From the NCBI GenBank assembly GCA_023213395.1, contig CM041465.1, forward strand, positions 251,851,741 through 251,915,740: a stretch of 64,000 nt of DNA, given 5' to 3'. Position 1 is the stretch's first letter. Each line of letters opens with the position of its first letter. Shown here piece after piece: positions 1 through 12,217 of this stretch. The notes below the pieces were generated by a model. The model was not told the DNA's origin. It worked only from the letters and a program-made list of their open reading frames with translations, and searched no databases. Position numbers and translations under genes: made by a program. This DNA is from Cycas panzhihuaensis (Eukaryota > Cycadophyta).

Positions 1-221
1 GTAGAAATAAAACTAAAAATCATAAATCTTGCATCCAAATCAGATATAACGACTATAATAAATCAAATAGTACAAATAATAATACAGCTATCATAAATTA
101 ATCCCTCTAATCAAATAGGTCCCACACTAAATCTAATGATAACTCTATTGATACGATAGCAATAGCCATATTACCATAAGATTAACATTTTAACTTTTAA
201 TCAAAACCTCAATAAGGATAG
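1..221. other. AT-rich left edge, no gene seen
   Basis: I see no coding signature here. The segment flanks copia-1 on the left. It may be the continuation of the element copia-1 inserted into, but no 5-bp target-site duplication links it to the right flank at 7731, so this is not shown. Confidence 0.4.
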
Positions 222-521
222 TGTTGAAAAGGGTTAATATCATAAGGTCATTATATTAGTTGATTGTTCATAAAAGGGTTTTAAGTGAACTTTAAATTAG
301 ATCACTTAAGTAAAATATACTTTTATGTGCATTATGTATAATTTCATTTCACCTAATTCTAGTGCTCCCTCTCTCAATATAAAAGTAAAAGCTCAATAGA
401 GGAGGCTCATTCTTACCTCTCAATTTTCTGAGAATTACTCCTTTTCTCTCAAGTCTTTCTTGCTCTCACATTTGCCTTTGTGTATAGTATATGAAGATAA
501 ATAATAGATCCACTTATTTCA
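222..521 (+). repeat. Copia-1 5' LTR
   Basis: It begins TGTTGAAAAGGG and ends at CA (520-521). It matches 7430-7730 along its length with scattered substitutions and small indels. The shared core includes the run ATCACTTAAGTAAAATATAC, which is identical in both copies. The start is set by homology with the 3' copy and the end by the adjacent primer-site relic. Confidence 0.85.
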
Positions 522-523
522 TG

Positions 524-535
524 TAGTATTAGAGC
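524..535 (+). promoter_or_regulatory. Copia-1 primer-binding site (initiator tRNA-Met type, decayed)
   Basis: TAGTATTAGAGC lies 2 nt after the 5' LTR. It differs from the plant canonical TGGTATCAGAGC, complementary to the 3' end of initiator tRNA-Met, at two positions, both G-to-A or C-to-T type changes. This is where minus-strand cDNA synthesis would have been primed. Confidence 0.7.
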
Positions 536-2505
536 TTTATTCCTTCATATTCCTCATTTGTACTTGTAATGGAGCCATCACTTCCTTCTCCCCTACAATC
601 CACGTGGTGAAGGATATTCTGAAAGTAGATTTAGAAATATTTTTAAGTTTTTATCATAGCATACTTAGTATTATTTACTTTCCCTTTCTCTTTTATAGGT
701 TTAGAAGTAAAATATAAGGAGTTATAAGACCTAAGGATTCCACTCCTTTGGTATTATTTCTACATATCTCATTCTTCTTTTCTTTCCCATCTTTTTATCT
801 ATTTAATAAGGGGAAATACTGTCAAAATTTTTTTGACATTTAAAAGAATATTTATACAAGGATGTTCTACTCCTATTTTTTAAGAATTTGGAGCCATTTA
901 TAATATCCATTATTGTATTCTCTCACCTTGCCTATATTGAAATCCTAGTGATTAAAAATAGATGAAATTTTCATATGGTATCATGTGTTTATAAGATATT
1001 TACAAGTTAGATTTTTTGCAAAAATAAAATCTATTTGTTGAACTTCACAGGCTATTAAAAATTCTACAAAACTCCAATTAACTTAATTCTAACTTCTAAA
1101 GATGCAGCTTTGAGTTTAGTTTTTAGTATAAAAATTGGCACCTAATTTTGTTATCTTATAAGAAAGTTATTGTTGTTTTAGTGAACAATAGTTATTTTTA
1201 GAAAGGATTTTAGAAAAATATATTTTGTCTACTTTGTAAGACTACCAAAAATTTTGCAAAATATATTTTGACTTAATTCTACTTCCTAAAGATGTGGCTC
1301 TGTGTCTAGTTTATAGCACAAAAACTAAAACTCAATTTCCTTATCTTGGGAGAAAGTTATTATTATTTTAGTGAATACTATTTTTTTGCTAAAAAAATAA
1401 TAATAAAGAAAAATTCTTCATTTTTTTAAGGTTTCAAACCCTATTATAAAAGTTAGGGAAAACACCTAAATTAGAGCAATATCCGGTGCTCTCACCTCAC
1501 TTCTTAACATTTCATTTTAGCATTCTAAAAGCACTCCAAAAGTACTCCATTTTTAGTTATATATACATTTAATATAAATTCTATAAACTTTTCACTCTCC
1601 CTAAAAGGAATGCATCATATATATCATTTTTTGTCATCTTGTACCTATTCACACACTCGTCAAGGTTGAGATCCTTTGGTTGGTAGAATACCATGCTATA
1701 AAAGATGTGTGGGTTTTAAGTTGAGACTAGACTTAACTAAAATATTGGTGAGGTTTAGTTAACCATACTAGCATGCCTCAATCAGGAATCATCTTGATAA
1801 CCAACAGAGAAAACTAAGACTTTAATATAAGATTAAAATATACCTAGTCTAATATCCCTCATACCCATGGGTATGTATGTACCACTCTTTGGAGGAGGTA
1901 TATAGTTACTCATTGATGAATGAGGTGAGGATTGGGAGTGCTTGGGCTCTGTTATGACTTAGATTTTATCACCAAGCATAATTGTAGATATTGCGAGTGA
2001 AGGCCAATTTAATTCTATTAGAAACCTAATCATCCCTTCAGCAACTTCAACTACATATTGGATATAAGCTAAAGGTTATTAGGTTGAAGACACATCCTAT
2101 ATTTGAGTTCCAAAGTTGTGTACACCCAATGATGTCAACTTCCATATTGGCTTATAATCTTGTATATTGATTACTTACTTAGTTGTAAATAGTTATCCAT
2201 AGTACAATCACAATTATAGTGCTTATTATATTCCTACTACATTAGGTTAATATTTTCCATAAGTGTTGGTGGCCAATTTTTATCATAGTGCTTCTCATAT
2301 TCCTATTGTGTCAGGTTAATATTTATCAATGTTATTGATATTGCTCTAAGTTGCTCCCTTCATCTTTGAGTAACCATTTTTACTTCTTTATTCTTCCTTC
2401 TACTACATGACTTCATTACATCTCTCATTTATAAATAGTGATTAGTTATTTATTGTCATCATTTTCATAGTCTCTTGTTTATTTTTTACATTCTCTAAAG
2501 ACACC
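536..2505 (+). other. Copia-1 untranslated leader
   Basis: About 2 kb of AT-rich sequence between primer site and gag has no open frame of note. It contains a two-unit tandem repeat of about 150 bp (near 1052-1200 and 1235-1390; see separate entry). Long leaders also occur in copia-2 and copia-4 of this window. Confidence 0.6.
1052..1390 (+). repeat. Diverged two-unit tandem repeat in copia-1 leader
   Basis: The units share, in order, CTAcnAAAAATTnTnCAAAA, ACTTAATTCTA, CTAAAGATG, TCTAGTTT-like text, TTATCTT and AGAAAGTTATT followed by TTTTAGTGAA. The unit length is roughly 150-185 bp and identity by eye is near 70 percent. It looks like an old leader duplication. Confidence 0.6.
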
Positions 2506-3470
2506 ATGTCTTCATAGTTGAAGCAACATATGAACTATATTCTTAAAGGAAAAGAAAATTGGGATATGTGGTTCATTGATGTCAAAAATGCTACAAAGTA
2601 TGAAAGTCTTTAAAGAGATCACCTACAATTTATACCAATTATTTCTACCACGCCTATCTTTAGAAGAACTCCTCCAACTCCCCCCATTGATGTTGTAGGT
2701 AAATGCTAATTGGAACTTGATGATAATAAAATTTATGTAGGGATACTTCTTGTCACTAATTATTCCCTGCATAACCTCATTGATGAAGTCGTATATCATA
2801 TAGCATGGAAAGTTATTGAAGTTCTTAAGAAAAACTTTGACACTAAATTAGACTTGGAATTTATTCACTTAATGCTAAAGATAAATAAATTAAAAATGCA
2901 GAAAGGACACATAAGTGAGATAATAAATCTCCTTTATCCCATCAAGAAAGGCATCAATAAAGACTTCAAGACTTAACACATTACATATGCTTTCTTGATT
3001 CAGTCATGTATCCATATCCCAGATTACAAAAATCTACTAGAAAGTCTTTAATCTAGTGGCACCTTGAAGACTTTAAACTTTGAGGATCTTATTGATAAGT
3101 TCATTGAATTTGATAAGACTTTTGATACCAACTTCGCCACTATATCAAATCCTATTGATGCTACTTTTGAAGTGGAATAAGATCTTTTTTATACCAAAAA
3201 TCAAGGTCAATCCTCTCACAGAGGTGGTAATTCCCACAGAAGAGGTAGTAATAAACAACAAAGATAACGTCCTCATGGTCAATAGCCTCCTTAACACTAA
3301 CAAAAATAGTCTCAAGACCAAGGCTAAAATAATCAACCTAGACCTAGATATAGCAATTAGAGATAATCTAACTAGCCCAATACTTCTTATAAGACTAAAA
3401 AATAAATAATTGTACACCAAAGGTATCCTAGAAAAGGACATTATGCCAAAAATTATAAAACTGCCACCAA
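2506..3470 (+). pseudogene. Copia-1 gag pseudogene
   Basis: It would encode the capsid/nucleocapsid polyprotein that packages element RNA into cytoplasmic virus-like particles. From the ATG at 2506 the frame gives the copia gag hallmark around an N-W-x-x-W motif (NWDMWF), then an 88-codon open segment at 2710-2976 typical of the helical capsid. Near 3210-3290 is an Arg/Gly/Gln-rich stretch. Around 3410-3460 is a relic zinc knuckle ending GHYAKNY, where the family has GHYAKNC, so the last Cys is lost. Several stops and frame changes break it, so it is inactive. Confidence 0.7.
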
Positions 3471-3689
3471 CAAACCACCAAGCTATCAATAGTTCCATGG
3501 TATACATAATGTTGTTGATATTTTTTTCGAAGATACTTTTGGTGGAATGCAATTTACTCATGCATACCTTCAAAGAATTGGGGCCACTTCATCAAATGTT
3601 ATTAACAAATCCACTAAGTATATTAAGGCTCATTATGGTTATACTTATTCACTTTTACCTTCACCACTTGGAGTTGCTAATAGTGCCAT

Positions 3690-6600
3690 ATAAATGCTTC
3701 ATCTTAGATCATGGATACTGGAGTAACATAACATATGACTTTCTTTCACTAATTCTTTTAGGATTTTGACTTTGAAGTTTGTGGTGTTATACACATGGCT
3801 GACAAATCATCTCAGTTAATCGAATGACTAGGAACTATTTGCCTGAAACTCCTAGGCCTTCTAGATTTTACCCTTGTTAATATTTTATGTATTCCTACTC
3901 TGAAGCAGAACCTACTCTTCTTATCCACCCTTGTCTCTCATAAATTTGATCTAAGTGTAACTGCAAATAATCAAACTCTCTGTGTCATTCACCCTCCTTC
4001 AAATATTGTCGTTATGATCAAAATTCTTGATGGTAAATGTTTTTTTCCTTACTAGCTCACCATCCTCTAAAGCCAACTATATTGATGATGACTCCATTTT
4101 TACCACAACCCTGACTCCTCAAAAGTTTCCCTAAGAGGCCCCATGGTATACTCATATGGGCCATATCAAAATTGATTATTTAAGAGAATGACATGCCGTT
4201 ATTTTTGGTATACCTAGGCTTTCCTTGAAGTGCTTTAAATGCAAAGTATGTATCATTGCCAAATCTCAAAGACAACCCTTTCCTCATAGTCAGTGGAAAT
4301 CTAACCAATTTATAACTTGTACACTCAGATATATGTGGTCCTATACCCATCCCTTCTCTCAAACAAAAGTAGTACTATATTACTTTCATTGATGATTTTA
4401 CTAAGAAAGTATAGGTTATTTTTCTTGCAAAGAAAGATGAAACCTTTTCTATGTTTTAAGCTTTTAAGGCTTATATAGAAAATGAATTAGGATTCAAGAT
4501 CAAAATACTCAAGATTGAAAATAGTGGCAAGTATACCTCTAATAAGTTTGAATCATACTTACGTCACTATGGGATTAAATATTAGACCACTATTGTAGGT
4601 ATACCCCAGCAAAATAGAGTTGACAAGTGCATAAATAGGACCATCATGAATATGGCTCATGTTATGCTAGTACATAAGAATATCCTTGTCTATCTTTAGG
4701 TTGAGGCTATCTAGATTATTGTGTATTGTATTAACATTGTTAGTCCCTCCAAGCTCAACGTCTTTTAGCTCTACTTGGTATGCTCATATTTTTGAGGAAC
4801 ACATAAACAAGCTCCAGAATAAAGCCCTTAAAGGTATCTTTATCGAATACCTTATGGACAAAAAGGAATACAAGGTTTCTCTACCTTCACAATGTAAAAC
4901 CATCATCACTATAGATGTTATCATTGCAAAGACTGGAGATTAATTGCTTAGACTTGACTCCAAGACTCCTTCATATCAATTTAATGATGATACTAAATTT
5001 GATATCTAGATTCTAAAAATTATAAAGGGAGATGCTCAACAATTGCTTAAAATCTTAGAATCTAACAATAGAGCCTCGGAGAATACAAGTTGTAACTCTT
5101 ATCTAATGTGTACACATCTAACACTATTATTTGAGAATAACCAAGTTGACAAAGGTAAAGCCATAGTAAAAGGACTACCTTCTCCAATATCAGTAGTTGG
5201 TCCATCTTCTCCAACATCATCAACTTCCTCTGTACCAAACATTTCATATGATTCTTTTCAAGATTAAAATGAAGACTAAGAGGCTGTAGAAATAAAAACC
5301 TCATTCCTAACTCGAGGTTTTCATGAAGCCTACAACTACATAAGGACATGCGACCAAATGAGGTAGGCAAAACTAACACTAGAAGTCCCCATAGACCAAG
5401 GATATATGAATCACTTTCCATTAAGCTTGAACTAATAGAATTATATTTTACTCTCAATGAAGAGCCCCTAAAGTACCAAGAAATTATAAAGCATGTAGCT
5501 TAGAGAAATGCCATGAATGAAGAGTACCAATCTCTTATCAAGAATAGTACATAGGAGCTCGTTAATCTACCACTTAGAAGAAAGGTAGTTCAAAACAAAT
5601 GGGTGTTCAAAAATAAGTATAAATTATATGGCACCCTAGAAAAACACAAGGTGAGCTTAGTAGCAAAAGGATTCACATAAAGAGAAGGCATCAACTACAC
5701 TCAAATCTTTGCTCCTATAATCAAGTGGCCTACAATTAGAACTCTTCTAGCCTTAGCTACTCAATAGGGTTGGAAAATCTACCAACTCGATGTTAAGACC
5801 ACATTTTTTAATGGGGACCTTAAAGAAGAAATTTACAAAGGTTAGCTAAAAGGATATGAGATTGTCAGTTAGGAGCATAAGATTTATAGGCTCATAAAGT
5901 CCTTATATAGCCTAAAACAAGCCCCTTGTACTTGGTTTACCAAGTTGTCTGAAAGAATAAGGTAACTTAGGTATGAAGTTTGCGATTATCAAGACATTAA
6001 TATAACATTATTCATCAAGCACTAAAAAGATAAAGACACTTACCTCTTAATCTTTATGGATGATATGCTAATAATGAGAAATAGTTAATAGGTAATTAGC
6101 TAGCTAAAGAAGGACCTTGTTAAAACTTTTGAATTATCTAACCTTGGGTTAATGAAATATTTTTTGGAAATTGAAGTAACTCAAAAAAATAGCAAAATCT
6201 TTCTCTCCTAAGAAAAATATATCGTTAATCTTGTGACAAAGTTTCAAATGAAAGATGCTTGACAAGTGGCTACACCTATGGAACCTAACGTTAAACTCTT
6301 AGGTTAATGGTGATACTAAGGAGGCAGACGTAATACTCTACAGGCAACTTGTAGGTAGTCTCACATATACTACTAATACAAGGCTAGATATTGCATACTC
6401 TATCAAAATTCTTGAAAGATTCGTGATAAATCCAAAGCAGAATCACTAGTAGGTTGTAGTATGAGTGTTGAGGTACCTAAAGACGACTAACAAATATGGT
6501 CTACTATATAAACCCAATGTAGAATTCAAACTTTATGCATACATAGACTCATACTTTTCCAGAGATAAAGACTTAGAAAGATCCATATCCAAGTATGTAA

Positions 6601-6960
6601 CATTTCTTAGAATAACACCAATATCATGGAGATTTAGATGATAAAAAAATAGTTGTAGACTCAATTACTGAAGCAGAATATATTGTTGCTTCTGAGATAA
6701 GCAAGGAGATGATATAGCTTAGAAAATTATTAAATATATTAAATGTCACTCAAAACAAGTTTTACTAGCCTACATGTGGATAATCAATCTACAATCCACA
6801 TGGCTAAAAATCCTATATTTCACAATCATACCAAGCATATAAGTACAAAAATCCATAGGATTAGAGAACTAGTTCATGATTGCATAATTCAACTAGAGTA
6901 CTAGCAGATCAAGTGGATGATATCTTTACCAAACTATTGCAGAGGGTGATGTTTGAATAG
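3690..6960 (+). pseudogene. Copia-1 pol pseudogene (protease, integrase, RT, RNase H)
   Basis: Domains appear in copia order across several frames. Protease: a DTG triad at 3714-3722 followed closely by HMT, as in copia proteases. Integrase: zinc-region and core relics at about 4150-4750. RT: about 5500-6200, with QLDVKTTFFNGDL at about 5780-5818 and the catalytic box as FMDDM near 6054-6068, keeping both aspartates. RNase H: about 6330-6950, including a copia-type stretch near 6660-6720 and a C-terminal part ending about 6950. Many in-frame stops replace Gln or Trp codons. It cannot make a working polyprotein. Confidence 0.8.
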
Positions 6961-7429
6961 TTCTAAAGATAACTTGGCCTTAGGGCCTCTATCTCCAATT
7001 AATTGAAGGAGATGACAATATGACCATCATACTCTGTCTTATTCATGAAAAACCCTTATGGGTATGGAAGGACATGAGTAAGTCTCTACTCCATCACATT
7101 TATGAAAACCCCTTATGGGCGTGAAAGGATAAGGGTTGTACCATTTTAGAAACTCAGAACATGTGAAAATCTGAAAAGGCATGGGGATGACCAAACAATA
7201 TATGGAGACTTAATAGATTTCAGCTATAAAATTTATTGTACTGATTGGCTATCTAGCTTTATTCAAAGAGCCACTTGAGCTAGGTTAGTAGATTAGAAAG
7301 TACATAGGTTTTCTTCCCCATGAGGGTTTCCTACAAAAGTTTATAGTAGTTTGCTTTGTAAGAGGCTCAAATGAAAACCTCATAAGATAGAATAAAATAG
7401 GATGAAATGACCTTCTGTCATTAAGGAAG
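6960..7429 (+). other. Copia-1 3' untranslated region and purine tract
   Basis: Non-coding sequence runs between RNase H and the 3' LTR. It contains two similar segments of about 35 bp (near 7041 and 7097), both reading atgaaaacc-cttatggg. The AAGGAAGA run at 7423-7430, directly before the 3' LTR, is the likely polypurine tract for plus-strand priming. Confidence 0.55.
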
Positions 7430-7730
7430 AGATTGAAACGAGTTAATATCACAAGGTTGTTATATTAGTGGATTATTCCTAAAAGGGTCTTAAGTGAACT
7501 TTAAATTAGATCACTTAAGTAAAATATACTTTTATGTACATTATGTGTAATTTCATTTTACCTAACTCTAATGCTCACTCTCTAAATATAAAAGTAAAAA
7601 CTCAATTGAGAAGGCTCATTCTTATCTTTCCATTTTATGAGAGCTACTCTTTTTCTCTCAAGTCTCTCTTGGTCCCACATTTGCCTTTGTGTATAATACA
7701 TGGAGATGAAGGATAGATCCACTCCTTTCA
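7430..7730 (+). repeat. Copia-1 3' LTR
   Basis: Direct repeat of 222-521, ending at CTTTCA. Its first bases are mutated relative to the TGTT start of the 5' copy. Divergence from the 5' LTR is considerable, supporting an old insertion. Confidence 0.82.
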
Positions 7731-7939
7731 AGTGCATGAAGTTAGATTAGTAAATTAGAGTCATATTTTTCCGTTAATCTAATGTTAGTGAATAATCAAC
7801 TCATATTTACTTCTATTCATTTAGATAGGAAGGCATACCATTAGTTCTTATGGTAGAAGTGAGAATATCTAACAAGTCAATATTGGGCTCATTTCACTAC
7901 CAGTTTCTTTAAACAGTATGAGAATACATAGAACCAATC

Positions 7940-8430
7940 CTACTTCACATAATTAACAAGGTTAAAATAAGTATCATCCATAGAAGTGTATACATAGGAG
8001 TTTTAGTCTTTACATGGTCAAGTTGATAAGTAACTCGATAAGTAAACAGAGATCAATACGTATGTGTCTAGACTTAAAGAGTGTATTCAAATTCACCTTA
8101 AGACCTTGACTTTACAAACTTTATAGAATGCCATTAGCATGGCCAAAGTAGTAGAAGTAGAGTTTTCCATAGAAAGGTCTTCTTCTTATAAACAAGAATC
8201 TACATGGTTCCATTAATAGTGACAAGACGATTATCAATGACCACATATGCGGGTGCAAGATACTCAACACCTAACTATAGAACATGATCTAGAAGAGAAG
8301 TTATCAAAACCCATCTGAATCACTCAAGCTAAAGTACATCATCATTAGGAAGTTACCCTCTATGTACAATATGCAAAAAAATAGGCCACCAGTCATGGTA
8401 GATTTTCTAAGGCTAAGAAACTAGTATTCG
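7940..8430 (+). pseudogene. Gypsy-1 gag pseudogene
   Basis: The segment near 8060-8160 reads like the C-terminal part of a retrotransposon gag capsid: a leucine-rich LK-x-x-I pattern, then an alanine/isoleucine helix ending in VEVE. At about 8362-8400 the frame gives a relic zinc knuckle (CTICKKIGHQSW), with C-x2-C and H present and the final Cys position lost. It is broken by stops. Only the C-terminal half is convincing; the N-terminus is absent or unrecognisable. Confidence 0.55.
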
Positions 8431-10828
8431 TAATTAACCCTGACTTATCCCTAGAAGATGATTTTGATTCTAATCATGAAGTCGAAGAAGATTACCCTAC
8501 TGAAGATTTACCCTCCACTTTAAAACCTCCAATATCTTGATCCATTATTTCTTATACCTCATACCTTGAGCCACTCTACATTAAGGGAACACTTAGAAAG
8601 AGACCTATTACCATTCTACTTAATGGTGGTGTATCACTAAACTTCATTGATATATCCATTACCTAGTAGCTTAATCTATACACCAAACTAAAGATTAACT
8701 TTACCTATTTCACACCCTTCACTACATTGCAATAATAAAAAACCTCATTGTCTACATTAAATCATACACCCTGGACTCTAACTTCTATGCCTTATCCATT
8801 AGTGGGTTAGATGTAATTATAGATATACAGTGGCTCCAAACATTAAAAGCTTATAGAACCAATAACTCACCTACAAACTCATCTATCCTATTTAAGGACC
8901 ATATGGGTTAATCATATAAAATCTGTAGAATGTAGTTTACACTAAATAAACTAATTTTACTTAATAGGATGTATAGATAACTAAATGGTAATATGGAGTA
9001 TATAATTCATATCAATAATATATAAGCTCATATAGATATTTACCCTAATATTCAATAAGTATTAGATTAATATCAGTTAGTATTTATCACATTACTAGCT
9101 AGTCCTCTACTTGATCAAGGCTACTGCCACACCATTGAATTGAAATACTCATATGACCTCATTAGTCTTCGACCACACAAAAATTCATACTTTCAAAAAA
9201 AATGAAATTAAAAATATTACAAAGGAGTTATTAGATATAGTTCAATCCAGTAAGAGCCCATATGTTGCATTAATTATGTTAGTTCACAAAAAGGATGACT
9301 CATTTAGATTATATGTCAATTATCATGAACTAAATAAAATAACTATAAAAGATAAATTTCTTACACCAAGGATTGATGACATGCTAGATGAGATCCATGG
9401 TGCTACAATTTCTATTAAATTAAACCTATAATTAGGATATTACCATATCGTAATCCTACTAGAGAACCAACACAAAATGGCCTTCCAAACTCGCCATGGC
9501 TATTTTAAGTTCCAAGCTATATTATTTGGCCTATGTAATGCCCTAGCCACCTTCCAAGAATTAATAAATATGATATTTGCCCTATACCTCTAAAAATTTA
9601 TCATAGTCTTTTTTGATGAATTCTCATATACAGCCTAAATATGACTTTTTGCATAGGCCATCTAGAAATTGTTCTCTAAAGTTTAGCCACCAACAATTTA
9701 TATGCCAACCTCTCTAAATGTGAATTTGAAAAAATGGAATTATAATACTTAGGCCACATTATATCTTTTGCAAATATTTGGGTAGATTCAAATAAGATTA
9801 TAGTCATTACCAATTAGCCAGTCCTGAAAACCTTACCCAATTATGGTTCTTCTTAGGACTTACCAAACTTTATTGATAGTTCGTACAAAAGTATGTAGCC
9901 TTAGTAGAACCATTAACCAATTTGCTTAAGAAAGATTATTTCCCTTGGTCTCTAGTTACCAATAAGGCATTCACTTGCCTTAAGGAATTCATGACGACCA
10001 CCCCAATTTTGGCTACTTTAGACTTTCCTTACACATTTCAACTAGAATGTGATGCATCTAGATTTAGATTGGGTGTAGTCTTAATACAAGACCTTCATCC
10101 CATTACTTTTGAAAGTTGGAAAGTCAAGGAACATGAGTGCAAGTTATATACGTACCAAAAAGAAATGAAAGCAATTCTCCACATCATAGATAAATGATGG
10201 TAGTATCTACTTAGATCAAAGTTTACCATCCTCACTTACTACCATAGCCTTCACCACCTATTGGACTAGCCAATCTTATCAAAAGAATAGGATAAATAGG
10301 CTGATCAACTCCAGGTCTTTGATTTCATAATCAATTACAAAAAAGGAAAGGATAAGGTAGTAGTGAATACTCTTTCCCAACTACCCGCACCTATAATTGA
10401 TGACACCATTACCATTTGTCACCTAGTTGATTTATCCATTTATGCCATTTCGACTCTGTAGCCAACATGGATACGAGAAATGGATTTGGATATTTAATCC
10501 TAACCAAACTATGCACAATAGGCCAATAAGGTCCATACCCATAAGAATTGGCCCATCCATAACAACCTTTTATTATATCAAAATCACATATTTATACACC
10601 CAACATTAACTTTTATCCATAGGATTCTATGAGAATATCACTCCACTCTAGTAGGTGGTCACTCTTAGTTCAATAAGACAGATCATAAGATCCGTTCAGA
10701 CTTCTTTTAGCCATTTATGAAGGCATTTATTTCAAAATGTGATACTTACCAGCATAACAAAGGAGATACAAAACCTCAACTAGGTCTCCTACAACCTTTG
10801 AATATTCCACATAATAAGTGGTAAGATA

Positions 10829-10914
10829 TGTTGGAGCACGTGACACTAACTATCACAAGGAAGTCCTCTTCCCAAGTTATCCTAGGGCTTTTGGTGTAAT
10901 GACGACCCATGACA
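10829..10914 (+). repeat. TRIM left terminal repeat
   Basis: 86 bp, TG...CA ends, roughly 80-85 percent identical by eye to 11066-11150. It shares TGACACTAACTATCAC and CTAGGGCTTT with the right copy. Confidence 0.92.
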
Positions 10915-10916
10915 AG

Positions 10917-10928
10917 TGGTATCAGAGC
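10917..10928 (+). promoter_or_regulatory. TRIM primer-binding site
   Basis: TGGTATCAGAGC, an exact match to the plant initiator tRNA-Met primer-site consensus, placed 2 nt after the left repeat. Confidence 0.92.
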
Positions 10929-11065
10929 AGCCAGGGTTCAAAATTGGTCCTATGTACCATGGTAATGCATCCCTACATATGTGAAGGGATTGGAGTTCCC
11001 ATCAAAGAACATTATGGTGGACATGCATGTTGTGTAGGTATAGCTGACTCCTCGTGATGAGGAAG

Positions 11066-11150
11066 TGTTGGAGCACATGACACTAACTATCACGAGGAAT
11101 GCCTCTTCCCAAACCACACTAGGGCTTTAGCATAACGATGACCCATGATA
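11066..11150 (+). repeat. TRIM right terminal repeat
   Basis: 85 bp and preceded by a purine run. The last dinucleotide is TA in place of CA. It is directly followed by the AGATA target-site duplication. Confidence 0.92.
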
Positions 11151-12217
11151 AGATATTATTATGGATTTTATTGCAGGTTTACCTTTATCTACTAGGTATG
11201 ACTCAATGCTAATGGTCATTGATATGATAACAAAATATGCCCATTTTCTACCTGTACATACTACATATAAAACATTACATATTGTAGCCATTTACCTTTG
11301 AGCAGTATTCTACTTGTATTGGTTTCCATCAACTATTGTATGCAATTAGGGTCTTAAATTCACCAGTTCATTCTAGTAGGAACTATTCAAGGTCTTTGGA
11401 ACAGTATTTAAGATGAGTTTGGCTTATCACCCACAAACTGATAGTTAATTGGAGCTTTTAAACAAAACTTTAGAAACATACTTATGTTGTTTTGCATCTA
11501 ACCATCAATCTAGATAGATAGTATGGCTAGCCTTAGTAAAGTATTAGTATAACTCTTCTTAATATTCAGACATTGGGATGCCATCCTTTTGGCCTTGTAT
11601 AGGTATCCCTCACATTCTCACTACATATTAGACACAAATATCCTCACTGTTACAGTACAACAAAAATTATAGCATATGAACTAAATTCTTAGCACCCTTA
11701 AACAAAATTTATCCATGGCCCAAAATCAAATGGAATGATTAGCAAAACACCATCATTTAGATCACTCCTTCAAAATTAGTGATCTTGTGTTCCTTTAATT
11801 TTAACCATATAAGCAATAGTCCCTCCAACACTGAAAGAACCACAAGCTTATCCCTCAATATTATAGTCTGTACAAAGTCCTCAAATATATTAGTAAAGTT
11901 TCATACATCCTCGACCTTCCTTCTACCACTAAAATCCATTATGTTCTTCATGTTTCCTATCTTAAAAAGTATATTAGAGAAACCTAAGTTCCACAGGTAA
12001 ATGTACCAATCTTAAATGAAGAATAAATACTTATTATCCCTCTAAAATGTATCACGACTAGTAAATAATTCCATCTCTAAAATCGATCAGTTTCTAAATA
12101 TTTAATATAGTGGGTTGATTGTAGATTAGAAAAAGTTACTTGGGAATCAGTTGAGTTCATCAAGTAGCATCCTCATCTCAAATGCTTCAAGGACTCAACA
12201 TCTCAAGAAAGGTGACA

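Larger units (their letters stand above)
222..7730 (+). mobile_element. Copia-1: degenerate full-length Ty1/copia retrotransposon
   Basis: Two roughly 300-bp direct repeats (222-521 and 7430-7730) bracket a primer-binding-site relic, a 2-kb leader, gag, protease, integrase, RT and RNase H in the copia order (integrase before RT), and a short purine tract. Integrase-before-RT is diagnostic of Ty1/copia. The coding regions are full of stops and small frameshifts, many at positions where family members have Gln or Trp, as expected from cytosine deamination of a methylated, silenced copy. No target-site duplication survives: GATAG lies on the left and AGTGC on the right. It is one of the oldest elements in the window. 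Confidence 0.88.
10829..11150 (+). mobile_element. TRIM (terminal-repeat retrotransposon in miniature), 322 bp
   Basis: Two direct terminal repeats of 86 and 85 bp (10829-10914 and 11066-11150) start TGTTGGAGCAC and end CATGACA/CATGATA. Between them are 151 bp containing a perfect initiator tRNA-Met primer site 2 nt after the left repeat (10917-10928) and a purine run GATGAGGAAG directly before the right repeat (11056-11065). It is flanked by an exact 5-bp target-site duplication, AGATA (10824-10828 and 11151-11155). It has no coding capacity; the open frame across it is incidental. Such elements are mobilised in trans by autonomous LTR retrotransposons. It sits in the gypsy-1 integrase and is therefore younger. 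Confidence 0.93.
8560..12205 (+). pseudogene. Gypsy-1 pol pseudogene, interrupted by a TRIM
   Basis: Protease at about 8590-8660 has LLNGG where the family has L-x-D-G/S-G, so the catalytic Asp is Asn. RT at 9153-9870 keeps KDDSFRLYVNY and the NKITIKDKF box, but the catalytic FDD box reads FFDEF near 9610. RNase H at about 9930-10400 is partly open for 91 codons (9922-10197) with FQLECDAS. Integrase begins at about 10640 with the zinc region, breaks at 10828, and resumes at 11156 with MDFIAGLP. The core motif AYHPQTD is near 11425, and a C-terminal WVDC...VTWE region that looks chromodomain-like lies at about 12100-12170. Not functional. Confidence 0.8.

Noticed and set aside
3145-3573. 142-codon minus-strand open frame over copia-1 gag
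   Set aside because: It is antisense to the Arg/Gly-rich gag tail and zinc-knuckle relic and shows no domain of its own.
217-7735. Target-site duplication for copia-1
   Set aside because: GATAG on the left and AGTGC on the right do not match; the site is mutated or the flanks are rearranged.
10818-11057. 79-codon open frame
   Set aside because: It spans the TRIM terminal repeat and primer site; the sequence is fully explained as a non-coding element.
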